From the NCBI RefSeq assembly GCF_040412425.1, contig NC_089777.1:35096037-35160036 (forward strand): 64,000 bases of DNA, read 5' to 3'. Positions within the stretch are counted from its first letter, which is position 1. Each line of letters opens with the position of its first letter. Below are positions 19,110 to 31,488 of this stretch, in pieces. The stretch is from Macrobrachium rosenbergii. Taxonomy: Eukaryota; Arthropoda; Malacostraca; Decapoda; Palaemonidae. Made by a program: the position numbers and the translations under genes. Below the pieces are notes generated by a model, which saw only the letters and a program-made list of their open reading frames with translations, did no database searches and had not been told where the DNA came from.

Positions 19110-20940
19110 TACTTAACACCATGTTAAAGGACAATTAAAAAGAAAAAAAAAAAGGACAACCTGAAAAACACTTGAAAGATTACCCACACTGGTAGTGTAA
19201 AGCAAACTGACACCATTGCCCCTTCTTCAATGCCTGCTGAGGAACCTGTGGCAGGCAAAACAGTTAAGGTCTGGACTTCTTGGTAAGGCAAGGACAACTA
19301 TGACAGGTAATGTTGATTGGAGATGGTCCCTAGCATCCTATCATCATCCTGAACCACTGGTCCATGGGACCATAGAATGTAATATCTTTTCCTTCTTTAC
19401 CATTGTCTGCAGGTGTGTGTGTGTGTGTGCAGTAAAAGAGGAGGAAGGCACATCAGGGGCCAAGAAGCTTTCCCACTTGGGTTCAGTGGCCCCCTCTTTT
19501 CCCCCTTTCGAGTATCATTATGTAAAGGAGGCAATCTCCTGCAACCTCAGAGCAGTGGAAGAGACTGATTCCACCTCCCTCCACCCCCCAATACCCTCCC
19601 TAGCAGCCTCCTTCATCTCCTGCCCTACCTCAGGACAATGCTGTAGTGATAGGTCCTCCTCTAGGAAGAGTAGGTGGAGCAGTTCTGACTGGAGCTGGAC
19701 TACAGGACAGATCAGGTTGGTAAGGAGCAGTTCTATGGGTAGAAATGACTCCAGGGTGAGAAGCTGTTTTCCCACCATGGCGTAGAGAGTCATTGATATG
19801 TTCCCACAGCCGTTGGAGGTGTTCCCGTTCCAGGTGGCGAGTGTGAGAAAGGAAGTCTAGGAATTGATTAGAGCGATTGCACAGGTTTTCCCGAGAGCAG
19901 TGTAGTTGTCTCATCCCTCTCCAGTTCCCACCACCCAGAACATTGTTCCTCCCCCACCAGACCTACAGAAATGAGACTGAAGAACTCCCCTCCATGTGTG
20001 CTGCCCAGCTTCCACCTGGTGAAGAGGGGCCACCATGGCATAAAAGTTTGGCTGCATTGTCAGGAAAGTGCATTTAGCAAAGAATGTAGGAACTGAACAA
20101 AGTGCAGTAAGTACCTGAAAAGAGATTAATAAAAAATTGTTGGTACAAGTGCACCTGCCTACTTCACTCAGATAAAACTGCAGTGTGTAGATAAGCACAG
20201 ACTGCTGGCGATTATTTATGAAAAGACTGCAGTGTTGTGGTAAACTATTGGTAAAACTCAGTTTGGTGTAACAGTACTCTTAAACAAGCATAAGTTGTTC
20301 TTATCAGACTATATTAGTGCAAGTGTTGACAATTACTGAGAGGTTTTAATAGGTTGCAAGTGTTGGCATGTTGGATAGTTGATAGTTTGCTGGCAGTGCT
20401 TATACTGCAGATTTCATGGATTGAACTTAAGCTGTCATACAAGTGCTGTCTGAATGAATATTGATGATAACTTTATAAACACTTGATCAACACAGCTGCA
20501 AATCATTGTGACCTAAATGCACCGTGCATCCAAAGTGTAAGCAGATTTATGTTAGGCTTGATTGGCCATGCGGAACGCTCCTATGATATAGGACTGATTG
20601 GTATTATAAAAAGATTGTAATAAACAACTTTCTCAAGATAAGTTTACAGTATGATCTCACAGGTTGGCAGATAAGAGAACTTACTGAAGTGTCTTGGCTT
20701 TTCTTATTTTAATGCAATTACCTTTAGGTTAGGGTAAGCATGATGGGCATCATAAATTAAATAGTAGGGAAGTAAGTGACTGTATTCCTAGGTGGGATAG
20801 CTACTGGTTAGGCATGTTTATTTAGTAAAATATTGTCTGCTGGTATTCAGAGCTAAGTTGTGCTGCTTGTAAACCTTGTAAATAAAATGGGCACTAAATA
20901 AATATTTAGGTTAATAAGTGATTGTTTACTTCATTTCCCA
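19110..20940. other. No gene recognised; possible DIRS 5' region
   Basis: Serine/proline-rich open frames occur at about 19,440-19,780, but I cannot assign them. GC content rises here as in the DIRS remnant that follows. A segment at 20,777-20,865 (containing CTACTGGTTAGGCATGTTTA) recurs in direct orientation at 21,734-21,810, so this stretch may belong to the same element. Confidence 0.35.
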
Positions 20941-21239
20941 AGATTGTTGAAACACATCGCTGCTTTGCTCCACATCTTTCAGTTAACTTACCCTGTTCCT
21001 AAGAGAGAAAAAAACAACAACAATATCCTACTTAGAACAGTTGGCAGAGATGACCCCAGAGGGGAAAGAATCTTACACTCTACCCTGGTCACATTGGTAC
21101 AGAGTCTTATAGCAGAGCTGACAACCTGGTCGTGAGTGCAAAGAACTCCCAGGATCTGGCCAGGTCAGAGGAGTTGTTGCTGCTTCTACTGCCCTGCCAG
21201 TCAAAATACTACACGCTGGAGAAGTCTGCTGTGATCCTA

Positions 21240-21367
21240 CCCCTCCACCAGTAAGTTGGGGAATAAAATACTGCTCAAATGGTTCAAGCAGCAGGACCTT
21301 GGACCCCTCCACCCGTAAGTTGGGGAATAACATACTGCTCAAATGGTTCATGCAGCAGGGCCTCAGG
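21240..21367. repeat. 65-bp tandem duplication
   Basis: TAAGTTGGGGAATAA and CTGCTCAAATGGTTCA recur twice about 65 bp apart within the DIRS remnant. Confidence 0.8.
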
Positions 21368-22149
21368 ATGAAAAGCGCTAAGGCCAACAGCACGGAGCTG
21401 TTTTTAGTTAGAATCATCAGGGCCACCTGGCTCACGGGTACCAGGGGGCCTGGTTAAGGGAAATTAAAAAGGCTGTCATTCCAGAAGGGTGGCAAGACTC
21501 AGGTACTGCCTGGGCCCTCAGGAAAGGTCTTCCCTATATTGTTTGTCAGGTGGGACACTAGTGGGCAAATGTGATATTTAAGAGGAGGGAGTCATTCCTT
21601 TTCATTGTCCACAAGAATAGCTCCCAGAGTTGGCTGCCCCTGAGGAACAGCAGCCACCTCTTCTCAAAGCTCTTCAGCAGTCCATGAGAATGGCAAGCAA
21701 GGCAACACCCCTCAGCAGGCAATGTAACTCCAGTGACTGAATTCTTAGGTAGGCTAGCTACTGGTTAGGCATGTTTATTTAGTGAAATATTGTATGTTGG
21801 AGTTCAGATTTAAATGTTCCTAACCCCCAGCCTAGAGTCTGTCAACAGGGGCAGAATGAGGGACCCAGCAGAAGAGGGGATGTCACACCACAGTGGTTTT
21901 GAGCCTCCCAGCCAACCCGTAGGAGGAGTCACCCTGGCAAAATGGGAGGTTTCAGGCGAGGTGTAGATGCCCCCTCTCGAGCTGCCACGGGTAAAAAGGT
22001 GCCTGACAGACAAGTGGATAGTGTGGTAGCAATGTGGAGAGGAGTGGAAGGTGTCAGTACTCAAGCAGGGACGCAGGCTGCCCTTCACGCTGATGAAAGC
22101 TCCCTTCCCCAATTTCCCATCCTGTTTCTGTCCTGCTGACATGACTCAC

Positions 22150-23373
22150 TGAAGGGGAACAGCCCTGCAGACGGAAGTGGAAGCAATGCTGCACAAGGGG
22201 GAGCAGTGGAAATATCGATGGTCAACTCCCTGGGATTCTACAGTTGCCTCTTCTTGGTGGAGAAAGCCTCTTGATGGGTGGCGGCTGGTGATAGATCTAT
22301 TGGCCCCAAACAGCTTTCTGCAGCAGACTACCTTCTCCATAGAGATGCCCCAGTTGGTGTTGGTATTGATCAGGGAAGGGGATTTCATGGTCTCCACAGA
22401 CCTACAGGGTGCATGCATACATTCCCATTCACCTGAGCTCCAGGAAGTACCTGTGGTCATTTACCAAGGACATGTCATATCAGTTTAGGGTTCTCCTCTT
22501 TGGTATGGCAACGGCACCATAGATCTTCACAAGATGGTTCCAGTTGGTGTCCTTGGCGCACTCAAAGGACATAAGTCTGAGGAAGTACTTGGATGACTGC
22601 TGATCTTTGCCCTATCACAGGAGAAAGTGGAGAGGGCCAGGGACTCGGTCCTGGAATTGTGCCAGGAGTTGGGCGTCATGGACAGCCTGCCCAAGTCCGA
22701 CCTGTCCCTCAAGAACAACAACATATACCTGAGCATTAGAGTAGAAACTGGGGTGGTGAGGGCCTTTCTGTTACAGGGGAGGGAAGACATGCTGAACATC
22801 TATCTCCTTGCTGAACAGCTGGCAAAAAGGTGGCAGATTGTCTTAGGCCATGTAGTCTCCTTAGAGAAATTATTTCTCAGGGGCAAGGCACATATCTGGT
22901 CTCTCTAGGAGCACATGTCGAGGAAGGACCCAGTGGAGCTCATAGAACTGACACCTAAGGTGAGGGAGGACCAGGTGTGGTGGAGAGACCTCACCAAGGT
23001 CAGGGAAGAGGTGCCCTTCAGCAGGCCTCTGTCAAAGATGCTGGTATTCTCCAACACCTCCTGAAAGGGCTGGGGTGCTTACCTCAACGGCTAGTGTGTT
23101 TCAGGGATGTGGGGCCTTGATGAGGAGGAGCACATCATCTTCTTGGAGATGAAGGCAGCATGGTTTGCTCTCCAACACTTCCAGCACCTCCTAGCAAGCC
23201 ACTTGGTGGTCGTTGTGTGTGATAACTTGACAGTAGTGGCCTATGTGAACAAGCAAGGAAGAACAATCTTGCTGGAACTGTGTGATCTGGCTGTCAAGAT
23301 GCACAAAGAATTGGCAACCCAGGATGCAGAACTGACTGCCAGGTACATTCACAGAAAAAGAAACAGAAGCTGA
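22150..23373 (+). pseudogene. DIRS RT and RNase H, broken
   Basis: RT blocks: GWRLVIDLLAPNSFLQQTTF (about 22,280) and GDFMVSTDLQGA (about 22,380, normally GD-x-M-x-S-x-DLKDAY). A frame change follows, then DSVLELCQELGVMDSLPKSD (about 22,650). The RNase H part includes FLEMKAAWFALQHFQ (about 23,145) and VVVCDNLTVVAYVNKQG (about 23,212), which keeps the DN pair of the family. Frameshifts and stops make it non-functional. Confidence 0.75.
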
Positions 23374-23803
23374 TCAACTCAGCAAAATGAAACAAACTTA
23401 TCCCAGCTGAACAGCTGGAAAAAAGGTGGCAGATTGCCTTGGGCCATCTAGTCTCCCTAGAGACACTATTTCCCAGAGCCAAGGCCCATATCTGGTCTCT
23501 CTAGCAGCACATGCTGAGGAAGGACCCAGTGGAGCTCATAGAAGTCACATCTAAGGCAAAGTAGACCTGGTGTGGTGGAGAGACCTCACCAATCTCACGG
23601 AAGAGGTGCCCCTCAGCAGGCCTCTGTTAAAGATACTGGTATTCTCCCAAACACCTACTGAAAGGGCTGGGGTGCATACCTTAATGGCTAGTGTGTTTCA
23701 GGGACGTGGGGCCTTGATGAGGAGGAGCACATCATCTTCCTGGAGATAAAGGCAGCATGGTTTGCTCTCCAACACTTCCAACACCTCTTTGCAGGCCACT
23801 TGG
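22810..23803. repeat. Internal tandem duplication within the DIRS remnant
   Basis: About 397 bp at 22,810-23,206 recur at 23,406-23,803, about 597 bp apart, at roughly 90% identity by eye. The duplicated part runs from the RT thumb into RNase H. The second copy rejoins at AGAAGCTGATCAACTCAG after losing about 130 bp of RNase H. Confidence 0.85.
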
Positions 23804-24599
23804 CGAAATGTAGAAGCTGATCAACTCAGAAGAAACCAAATTATCAGAATGTAATGGTCACTCAGTCAGGAAGTGGTTGACAAACTGCTGAACTTTGAAA
23901 GGGCCCAGCATTTGACCTGTTTGTGATGGCCAGCAATGCAGAGCTACCCCTACACTGCTCCCCAGTCCCAGATCAGAGAACTGTGATGCAGGACACCTTC
24001 TAACATCCGTGGGACAACATAGTTGCCCATGCCTTCTCTCCATTCATCCAGATGAGAAGAGTCCTGAACAGACTCTACCAGTCTCAGGGTCTTTGAATGA
24101 CACTGTTGGCACCCCTATGGCCACAGGTGGAGTGGTATGCATACCACCTGCACCTGCTGATAGGCGTTCCAAAGGAACTGCCTCAGACATCCACCCTTCT
24201 GGTGCAGGAGCACAATATAAGGCATCATCGAGCTGTGGCCTCCCTCCCGCATTCACAGATTGAGATCATCCATCTCCTCAGAAAGAATAATTTTACAAAG
24301 GGGGCTGTGGCAGCCATCACAGACACTCTCTGACCATCCTCCATTGGTGTCTACCATGGAAAACGGACTGAATTCTGTGGCTGGTGTTGCTAAAGGGGCC
24401 ACAATCCACCCAAGACCTCTTTGAAGCAAGTGTCAGATTTCCTTGTATTCCTTCAGCAGAAGACATTCTTGTTGACAGTGATCATAGGATACAGTGTCCC
24501 TCACTCTAGTGTTTAAGCCGAGGGGTACCAACCTGTCTAACTCCCGGGAATTGTCAGCCATCATATGAATTTTTTAGAAGTGCCCTTCAAGAGAGGTCA

Positions 24600-25240
24600 G
24601 GGTCCTAGTGTGGGATGTTATGAGGGTCCTGACCATCTTATGTGGTTCTTGCTATGAGCTCTTATGGGGGGCAGCCAACAGGGACCCGAAGCTGAAGGTG
24701 GTGTTCCTCCTGGCCCTCGCCTCAGCCAAAAGAGTCTGTGAGTTACATGGCCTCTCTTACAATGTCTCCCACTTGGAAGATTCATCCTCCCTGTCTTTTG
24801 AATTCATCTTGGAGTTCCTGGCTAAGATGCAGGAACCCTTCCTTGGTCCTGAAATCTTGAAAGATTTCATTGCAGGGAAACAAAGAGATGTTACTGTGCC
24901 TGGTCAGAGCCCCTAGGCAATACTAGAGAAGAACAGCCCCCCCCTCAGACCCTCCTGCAAGAGACTGTTTCTCATTAAGTGGAGGAATAAGGAGGAGGTA
25001 TTGAAGAACCCTATCTCCATTTGGCTAAAAGAAGTCATAGTTACGGCATACGGCTCCAAGGCTGGCAAGGAGGAGCCCATCAGAAAAGTGAAGGGCTACG
25101 ATATTAGGGGGATAGGTCAATCCATCTCATACAAGAAGAATCTCTCCCTTCTACAGGTCCTGAAGGCGGGCATCTGGAAGGGGCAACCCAAATTCATGTC
25201 CCTGGATATGTTCACCCTTGGTCACATAGTGGCAGCCTAG
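24600..25240 (+). pseudogene. DIRS tyrosine recombinase, broken
   Basis: WDVMRVLTILCG, then LKVVFLLALASAKRVCELHG carries the first catalytic arginine region (24,608-24,800). After frame changes, 25,001-25,240 encodes KNPISIWLKEVIVTAYGS, KVKGYDIRGIG (usually H-x-x-R; the His appears replaced by Tyr) and a C-terminus ending FTLGHIVAA. I do not see the nucleophilic tyrosine clearly. The order and spacing are those of DIRS recombinases. Confidence 0.75.
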
Positions 25241-25262
25241 CAGGCCTATAAGTGTTCTGTTC

Positions 25263-26856
25263 AGCTCATCAAGACGGAAGTCTCCTGAATTCCATCATCT
25301 GGGTCTATCATTGCTGCAGGCTCTATTACTATTTCAAATTCGAGACCAGAAAAATGCTTACTCAGTGCATCAAAAAGAACAGAAAAGCAAAGATATTTAA
25401 GCATTTATAGTGTGCCCATGTACTTGTGATTGTTTATATTATACATAATGTACTTTTTTCAATTACCACTCTTACGTGGGTTTATTTATGTATGATCATA
25501 ATTTGTCAACATTGGGTGTATACATAAATAATAAATTTATTGGCCTAGTCAATACTCAACAGATTGAGATCTGTCCATTCTATTTCACAATCTCCAGGTA
25601 GCCTTCAGGTGTATATTCAACAGGCCTACCTAATATGATTCATAATATGGCCTACATATTACATTATGTATATGTTGCCGTCTGTGTCTGTGCATCCGCC
25701 TTGCAGTAGAACCTTATTATTGAAATATTTATATCTACTGGGCTAGTTATTGTATTATTTTCTATATAATTGTAAATGACTGTGATTGTAAAAAAAAATG
25801 GCAAAAGAATAACTGTTGTACATAATTATATTAAACAATGTTGGATGTGGTATAAATAATAGTGTACGATGTTTTACATTATTGTTGTAAATATATAAAT
25901 GATTTTAATGAAATATTGCCGTTTTTTTTAACAATAGTTAGAAAAGCCAAGAATGCTGAAGTATCTCAGAAAGTAATGATATAAAATAAATTGCATAGGC
26001 ATCATTTTGACAGGTGTAAGCTGTCAGTTGAGGAGGTTGACTGCCATAACATGATGTCATATAAACTGCCTACATAGCTGTTTAAGTAAATGTCATCGAT
26101 ATTGCACGTGTGCATATTTTCATTAATATTGCAGTGTGTGTGTTGGAAGAGCAATAGTATTTTGGCTGTGAATGCTCTTTGGGCCAGGAAAATGCAGTAT
26201 GAGTGATGATGAGGCCCATCACCTTTAATTAAGCCATATTATTTATCCAAGTCTATGACACATAATTCTTACAGTCTTAGGGCACTGTTCTGATGATACA
26301 ACTACTTTCCCCATCGGCCATTTTAAATGCTCATTTAACCAGGAGCATAACTTTCCCAGACAATCATGGGACCAATGAAACAATTCTGGGAATAAAAATG
26401 GAACCAGCACTATTAGACCCCCAGCTTATAAACACACGAGATAAAATCCAAAATAATTGTCTAAAGGTAACAATCACTAAATGATAACAGTAACACTTGT
26501 TAGGTTAGTAAGTTCGAAGTTTTACACTTACATTCCGCCGAGGGAATTCCAATTCCCAATGTGTTCCCAACACGTGCGTCCAGGTACTATTGCTTCTAAA
26601 GAGAGAATGAACAATCTATTACAATATTCTTTGCATGAAGCATATCGGGACACACACGAACTCACGCATGCTCCCATGTCACGCCCACAACATCCAGCAA
26701 TGGAAAAATCCACAATGGACATGTGATCTGCATCCAAGTGCCCCATGAACATTTCCGAGACATCGGCCACTCAATTGCTGACTTCACTCCTAACATAATG
26801 ATCACGCCACCTGCAAGACCGCTGAATATACGAACACATACCCCAAACTGTGAGGT
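25263..26856. other. No gene recognised
   Basis: AT-rich sequence between the DIRS remnant and the CsRn1 left LTR. The open frames are short and unlike known domains. Confidence 0.5.
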
Positions 26857-27279
26857 TGTAAAGTCACCACATCGGCGCCAGGATAGAGTTTCGGCGGCGC
26901 CATTAATTAAGTCTCCGCTGAGCTTGTTTTCTTTGGTGACTTCCCATTTTCTTCAAGCTCAATTAGTCACGCCTAAAACGTGCCAGGTCACGCATTTTAA
27001 TCATTTTTACTTTATGGTATTTATACGGATGTCACACATTGTGTATCACATGTTTCTTCATTCACAGGCATCAAGACTGTATCCATATTGTAGCTCTGTA
27101 TGTTTTGTATTGTAATTTGTACTCGTTCACTGCATATTATTGTTTATTGTTTCGACCTCAGGTCACAGTCAATTCCATTGTCTCTCACGGCCCGGCGTCA
27201 GTCGGCCGCAATATAAGCTGCCTGGATCTGTAATAAAGTAGCAGTAACTTTTACCTGCTCGTTTCTTTGACACCTTACA
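26857..27279 (+). repeat. CsRn1 element, left LTR
   Basis: Begins TGTAAAGTCACCACATCGG and ends TTTGACACCTTACA. It contains AATATAAGCTGCC (TATA-like, about 27,211) and AATAAA (about 27,231), which place promoter and poly(A) signals in the order expected for U3-R-U5. Confidence 0.93.
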
Positions 27280-27280
27280 G

Positions 27281-27293
27281 TGGTGACCCCGAG
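27281..27293 (+). promoter_or_regulatory. Primer binding site, tRNA-Trp type
   Basis: TGGTGACCCCGA lies one base after the LTR. It complements the 3' end of eukaryotic tRNA-Trp (CGGGGTCA plus CCA), as in CsRn1-clade elements. Confidence 0.75.
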
Positions 27294-27515
27294 TATCCCG
27301 AGCCATTAGCGGACTCACACGGCGACTCAGTCTTGGCTCCAGGATTTCTCCAAAACGCTCTTAGCGGCCTAAACACGGCGCTGTAACCAGCGTTTGAGCG
27401 TGCTGACTCTCGTCGGCGTACCCCACCAGCGTCACTAGCGGAACCACACGGCGCACTTTTAAAGTGCGCATTGACGTCAGATACCCCACTCCAGTAAGGG
27501 GTCAAAGGAGCGAGC

Positions 27516-28420
27516 ATGGACGCGGATATCCCCTCCTTCATGCAGTTAAACGCGGACCCCGCGGACTCCGAGGTTTACCTACCTCCCATCACAGCCGCGC
27601 CCGCCCCCGCATCGAGGCCCTCCCGCAACTCCACACCAGCGCCCCGAACACACGACGGCCGGGCAACACAATCGCGGGCCGCCCTCACCGTTTACGCAGG
27701 GGAACCCATCGATGTGGCTGCGCAGGGTGGAGAGCCACTTCAGAATCGCGGACCTCACGGACGAAATCCTACAGGCCGACACAGTGCTCAACGCCCTTCC
27801 GAGGACGTGTACAGAAAACTCATCTCGCGAGTACCAAACACACACCCTCACATACAGCACCACAAAAAGTTCCTCCTCGAAGCTTGCTCCTGCCCATCGC
27901 CGAGATGGCCGCCCGTGCTATCGACCTTGCCAATAATCCACGCCACGACCTCAATCCAAGAGACGCTTGGGGCATGGTCGTAGATCTCCTGTCAATACCA
28001 GACTTGGGTGGCACAAACAAGCGGCAGGAGATAAGCTTCACGGAAATCTACCTTCGCCAACTCCTCCCGGAGGTACGCAACCAGATCGCTCACCCCTACA
28101 CCATGCCTGTCGAGGACCTCAGAGGCGGCACAACACCTCACAGACTCCGTCAAGGCTTCACAGCGGCTAAAACCGGCCACACAGCCGGTCAGCTCCGTCC
28201 AGCCTGAAGAGGACGTAGAGCAGCCCGTCAACGCCATCGCCAACAGACGTCCACCGAACCACAGCAGACGGAGGTCCCCGGCTTCTGTCGCTACCACAAG
28301 TGGTTCGGAAAGGACGCCCGAAACTGCCTGCCGCCCTGCTCGTTCAACCGTTCAAAAACGGGGTGGCGGCGGCCAGCAGGACAGGCCGCCATGGCAGCCG
28401 AAGAACCCAGGGCCTCAAAA
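27516..28420 (+). pseudogene. CsRn1 gag, frameshifted
   Basis: Starts MDADIPSFMQLNADPADSEV at 27,516. After frame changes it continues with WLRRVESHFRIADLTDEIL (about 27,715) and then LGGTNKRQEISFTEIYLRQL (about 28,000) and LLPEVRNQIAHPY. This is the capsid-like layout of CsRn1 gag (FWxxQVEAQF, then LFLxxLPExVR). I could not see a zinc knuckle clearly. At least three frame changes interrupt it. Confidence 0.75.
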
Positions 28421-28439
28421 ACAGTAGGTTTTTACGTCC

Positions 28440-31400
28440 CGACACCGTCTCCCGCAGGATGATGCTGGTCGACACAGGAGCCTTTAAGTCGGTCTTCCCA
28501 GCATCCAGAGGACCGCAACCAGACACCAGACCGGCCGCTTTCCTGACGGCCGCCAACGGAACCCCATCCTCTCCACGGCACCAGGCTCCTGTCGATCTCC
28601 ATCCTTGGCCAGAGTTACTCCTGGGACTTCATCGTCGCGACGAGGAACCCCACTCCTGGGGCCGATTTTCTGGCGCACTTCGGCCTGCTAGTCGACGTGG
28701 GGCGCAAGCGCCTCCTCGATACCGACTCCTGCCGGTCTCTCCCGTTAACGGCGGGACCCAGACCCACCATCAGCGCCGCCGCCCCCACCAGTATGCACAC
28801 CTACTGTCGGAGTTCCCTGAGGTATTTAAGCCCGAGCCGCTAAGTCCCCGGGCCCCAGCCAAGCACGGCATATACCACCATATAGTGACTAAAGGGGCCC
28901 CGACACATGCGAAGTTCCGCAGGCTTCCCCTCAGCGCCTTCAGGAGGATAAAAAGCATTCGCGGAGATGGAACAGATGGGCATCTGCAGGAAAGCCTCCA
29001 GTCCATGGGCCTCCCCCTCCACATGGTGCAGAAAACGGACGGCTCCTGGAGACCCTGCGGCGACTACAGGTGGCTCAACATTGCAACAGAGCCCGACCAC
29101 TACCCTCTACCCAACATGCAAGACCTCACGGCCTCCTTTCACGGGCCAAACTATTCACTAAATTGGACCTTCTTAAATCTTATTTCCAGGTACCTGTTGC
29201 GCCAGAGGACATACCAAAGACAACCATCATCACGCCCTTCGGGTCCTATGTGTTCGCTTTCTCCACCTTCGGGCTGAGGAACGCCGGGCCACCTTCCAGC
29301 GGCTCATGGACAGCATCCTGGGGACCTAAAATTCTGCGTCTGCTACATCGACGACATTCTCATATTTTCCAGGTCTCACAGCGAACACCAGAGACACATC
29401 AAAGCAGTCCTCCAGCGCCTCCAAGAAAACGGCCTCGTCGTCCGTTTCGACAAGTGTACCTTCGGCGTCCAGAAAGCAGAATTCTGGGTCACGAGGTGTC
29501 TCCGACAGGCGTCCGCCCTCTTACATCGAAAGTGGCAGCCGAGCCAAGTTCGACACCCACCTCCATCAAGGCCGTCCAGGAGTTCCTTGGGATGGTAAAC
29601 TTCTACAGGCGGTTCATCCCCGGATCGCAGACACCACGGCCCCCTGACGGAAGTCCTAAAAAGGTCAACCGAAGTCCCTGTCTTGGGGACCCAGCCAGCA
29701 GCAGGCCTTTTCCTGACGAAGGCCGCCCTCACCAAGGCAACGCCTTGGCACACCAGGATCCCAAGGCTCCTCCAGCTGACGACAGACGCCAGTAACGTTG
29801 CCTGCGGTGCTGTTCTGGAGCAAATCATCAACGGCGCCCCCAGCCCATCGCCTTCTTCAGCAAGAAGTTCAGTCCCGCAGAGACCCGCTACAGCACCTTC
29901 GACAGGGACTCTGCGCGCGATGTACGCGCAGTTCGGCACTTCAAGTTCCTCCTGGGGGACGCCCTTCACAATCTTCACAGACCACCAGCCACTGGTTCAC
30001 GCCTTCACGAAGCAGGGGGACGCATGGTCTTCCAGACAGCAGCGCCACCTCTCAGCCATAGCCGAATTTACCTGTTCCGGTCAGGTACCTCCCGGCAAGA
30101 AAAATCCCGTAGCAGACGCCCTCTCCAGAGTCGAGTTGAACGCAGTGCAGCTTGGTGTAGATTACCAGACCTTGCCAGAGAACAGGCCGCTGACCCAGAA
30201 ACCCCAGCATACCGCACCGCCATCACATCCCTCAAGTGGCGGACGTGACCTCGCCCCGGAGGCCCCAGCCTGCTCTGTGACATCAGCACAGGCCAGCCCC
30301 GCCCTTTGGTTCCAGCCTCACGCCGCCGCCAGGTATTCGACATCATTCACGCCTCTCACACCCTCCGGCAGGACCACGGCCAAACTGCTTTCAAAAAAGT
30401 TCGTCTGGCACGGGTGCAAAAGGACGCCACAGCCTGGGCAAAACAGTGCCTGCAGTGCCAGACCAGTAAAGTGGGGTCGTCACACGCAGTCGGGGGTAGG
30501 CGAGTTCCCACAGCCAGGGCGCCCGCCGCCACATCCACATCGACGTCATCGGGCCCTTCCCCATCAGGCGGATCCAGATACCTCCTGACGGTGGTAGACC
30601 GTTCGACGAGGTGGCCCGGCCACACCCATGCAAGAAGCCACCGCCAGCGGCGTGCGCTGAGGCCCTGCTCTCCAGTTGGGTTAGCCGCCGGGCCCCGGAC
30701 CACATCACAACCGACAGGGCCCGCTTTCCTCTCCGAGTTGTGGTCTGCCCTGGCTCAACTGCTGGGAACCACGCACCACACCACCACAGCGTACAACCCA
30801 GCGGCCAACGGCCTGGTTGAACGGTTCCACAGGTCCCAAAGTCATCCCTCATGGCCCGCTGCACCGCCGAGGACTGGAAACATCAGCTGCCGTGAGTCCT
30901 CCTCGGGTTGAGGACCGCCCCAGAGCCGACGGCACCCCATCCGCAGCTGAACAAACCTATGGGGAACCCTCGTGGTGCCGGGAGAGCTCGTGACGGATGA
31001 ACGCCACTCCCCATCACTGCAGAGGCTCCGCGACGTGGCGGCAAGTTCGCCTTGCAGGCGCTCATACATCGACAAAGCAACCACCTTCATGCCGCCACAG
31101 CTGTCATCCGCCACCCACGTCTTCGTCAGAGTCGACGCCGTCCGTCCACCACTAACTAAGCCCTACAGGGGACCCTTCCGCGTGCTGGAGCGGAACAGCA
31201 AGGCGTTCAGCTGGCACTCCCAGGCAAGAACGACTGGGTTTCCATAGACCGGCTAAAGCCCGCCTTCCTGTCGGAGAGTCCGGCAGCGACGCAGCACCCC
31301 TTCCGCCCAAACGCACTCCAGCACGCCCTCACCCCGCCAGGCGCGCCGCCCCAGGAAGGAACCGCCCAAACAGCAGCCTCACAGGCGGGAGGCCCCTCAG

Positions 31401-31440
31401 TTATCTTCAAGGAGCCGCGGCACCCTTCAGCGTCCCAGCA
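28440..31440 (+). pseudogene. CsRn1 pol: protease, RT, RNase H, integrase, frameshifted
   Basis: Protease MLVDTGAFKSVFPAS at about 28,458. RT with LFTKLDLLKSYFQVPVAPED (about 29,145) and the catalytic YIDDIL at 29,344-29,361. RNase H with QLTTDASNVACGAVLEQ (about 29,772) and FTIFTDHQPLVHAF (about 29,966). Integrase with a CLQCQTSK zinc-binding half (about 30,450), then HIDVIGPFP, DHITTDR and NGLVERFHRS, which carry the D, D and E of the catalytic triad (about 30,538, 30,700 and 30,807). All domains are recognisable and in standard Gypsy order, but the frame changes repeatedly, so no continuous polyprotein exists as written. Confidence 0.85.
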
Positions 31441-31474
31441 GATACAGGGATTAATCAGACGCGTCCCTCGTCTT

Positions 31475-31488
31475 GGGGGGGGAGTATT
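31475..31488 (+). promoter_or_regulatory. Polypurine tract
   Basis: GGGGGGGGAGTATT directly precedes the right LTR, at the position of the plus-strand primer. Confidence 0.75.

Larger units (their letters stand above)
20950..25262 (+). mobile_element. DIRS-type tyrosine-recombinase retrotransposon, decayed
   Basis: Plus-strand remnants in DIRS order: an RT, an RNase H, a DNA-methylase/linker-like region (LAPLWPQVEWYAYHLHLLI) and a tyrosine recombinase. DIRS elements integrate with a tyrosine recombinase rather than a DDE integrase and are common in decapods. Many stops and frameshifts are present, with a 65-bp tandem duplication at 21,240-21,367 and a larger one at 22,810-23,803. The exact ends could not be fixed. 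Confidence 0.75.

Noticed and set aside
19630..19914. First coding exon of transporter copy 1
   Set aside because: The 94-residue minus-strand frame has no donor in the required phase and no counterpart upstream of copy 2.
27039..27233. 64-residue protein repeated at 31,670-31,864
   Set aside because: Both copies are the same chance frame in the two LTRs, not a gene.
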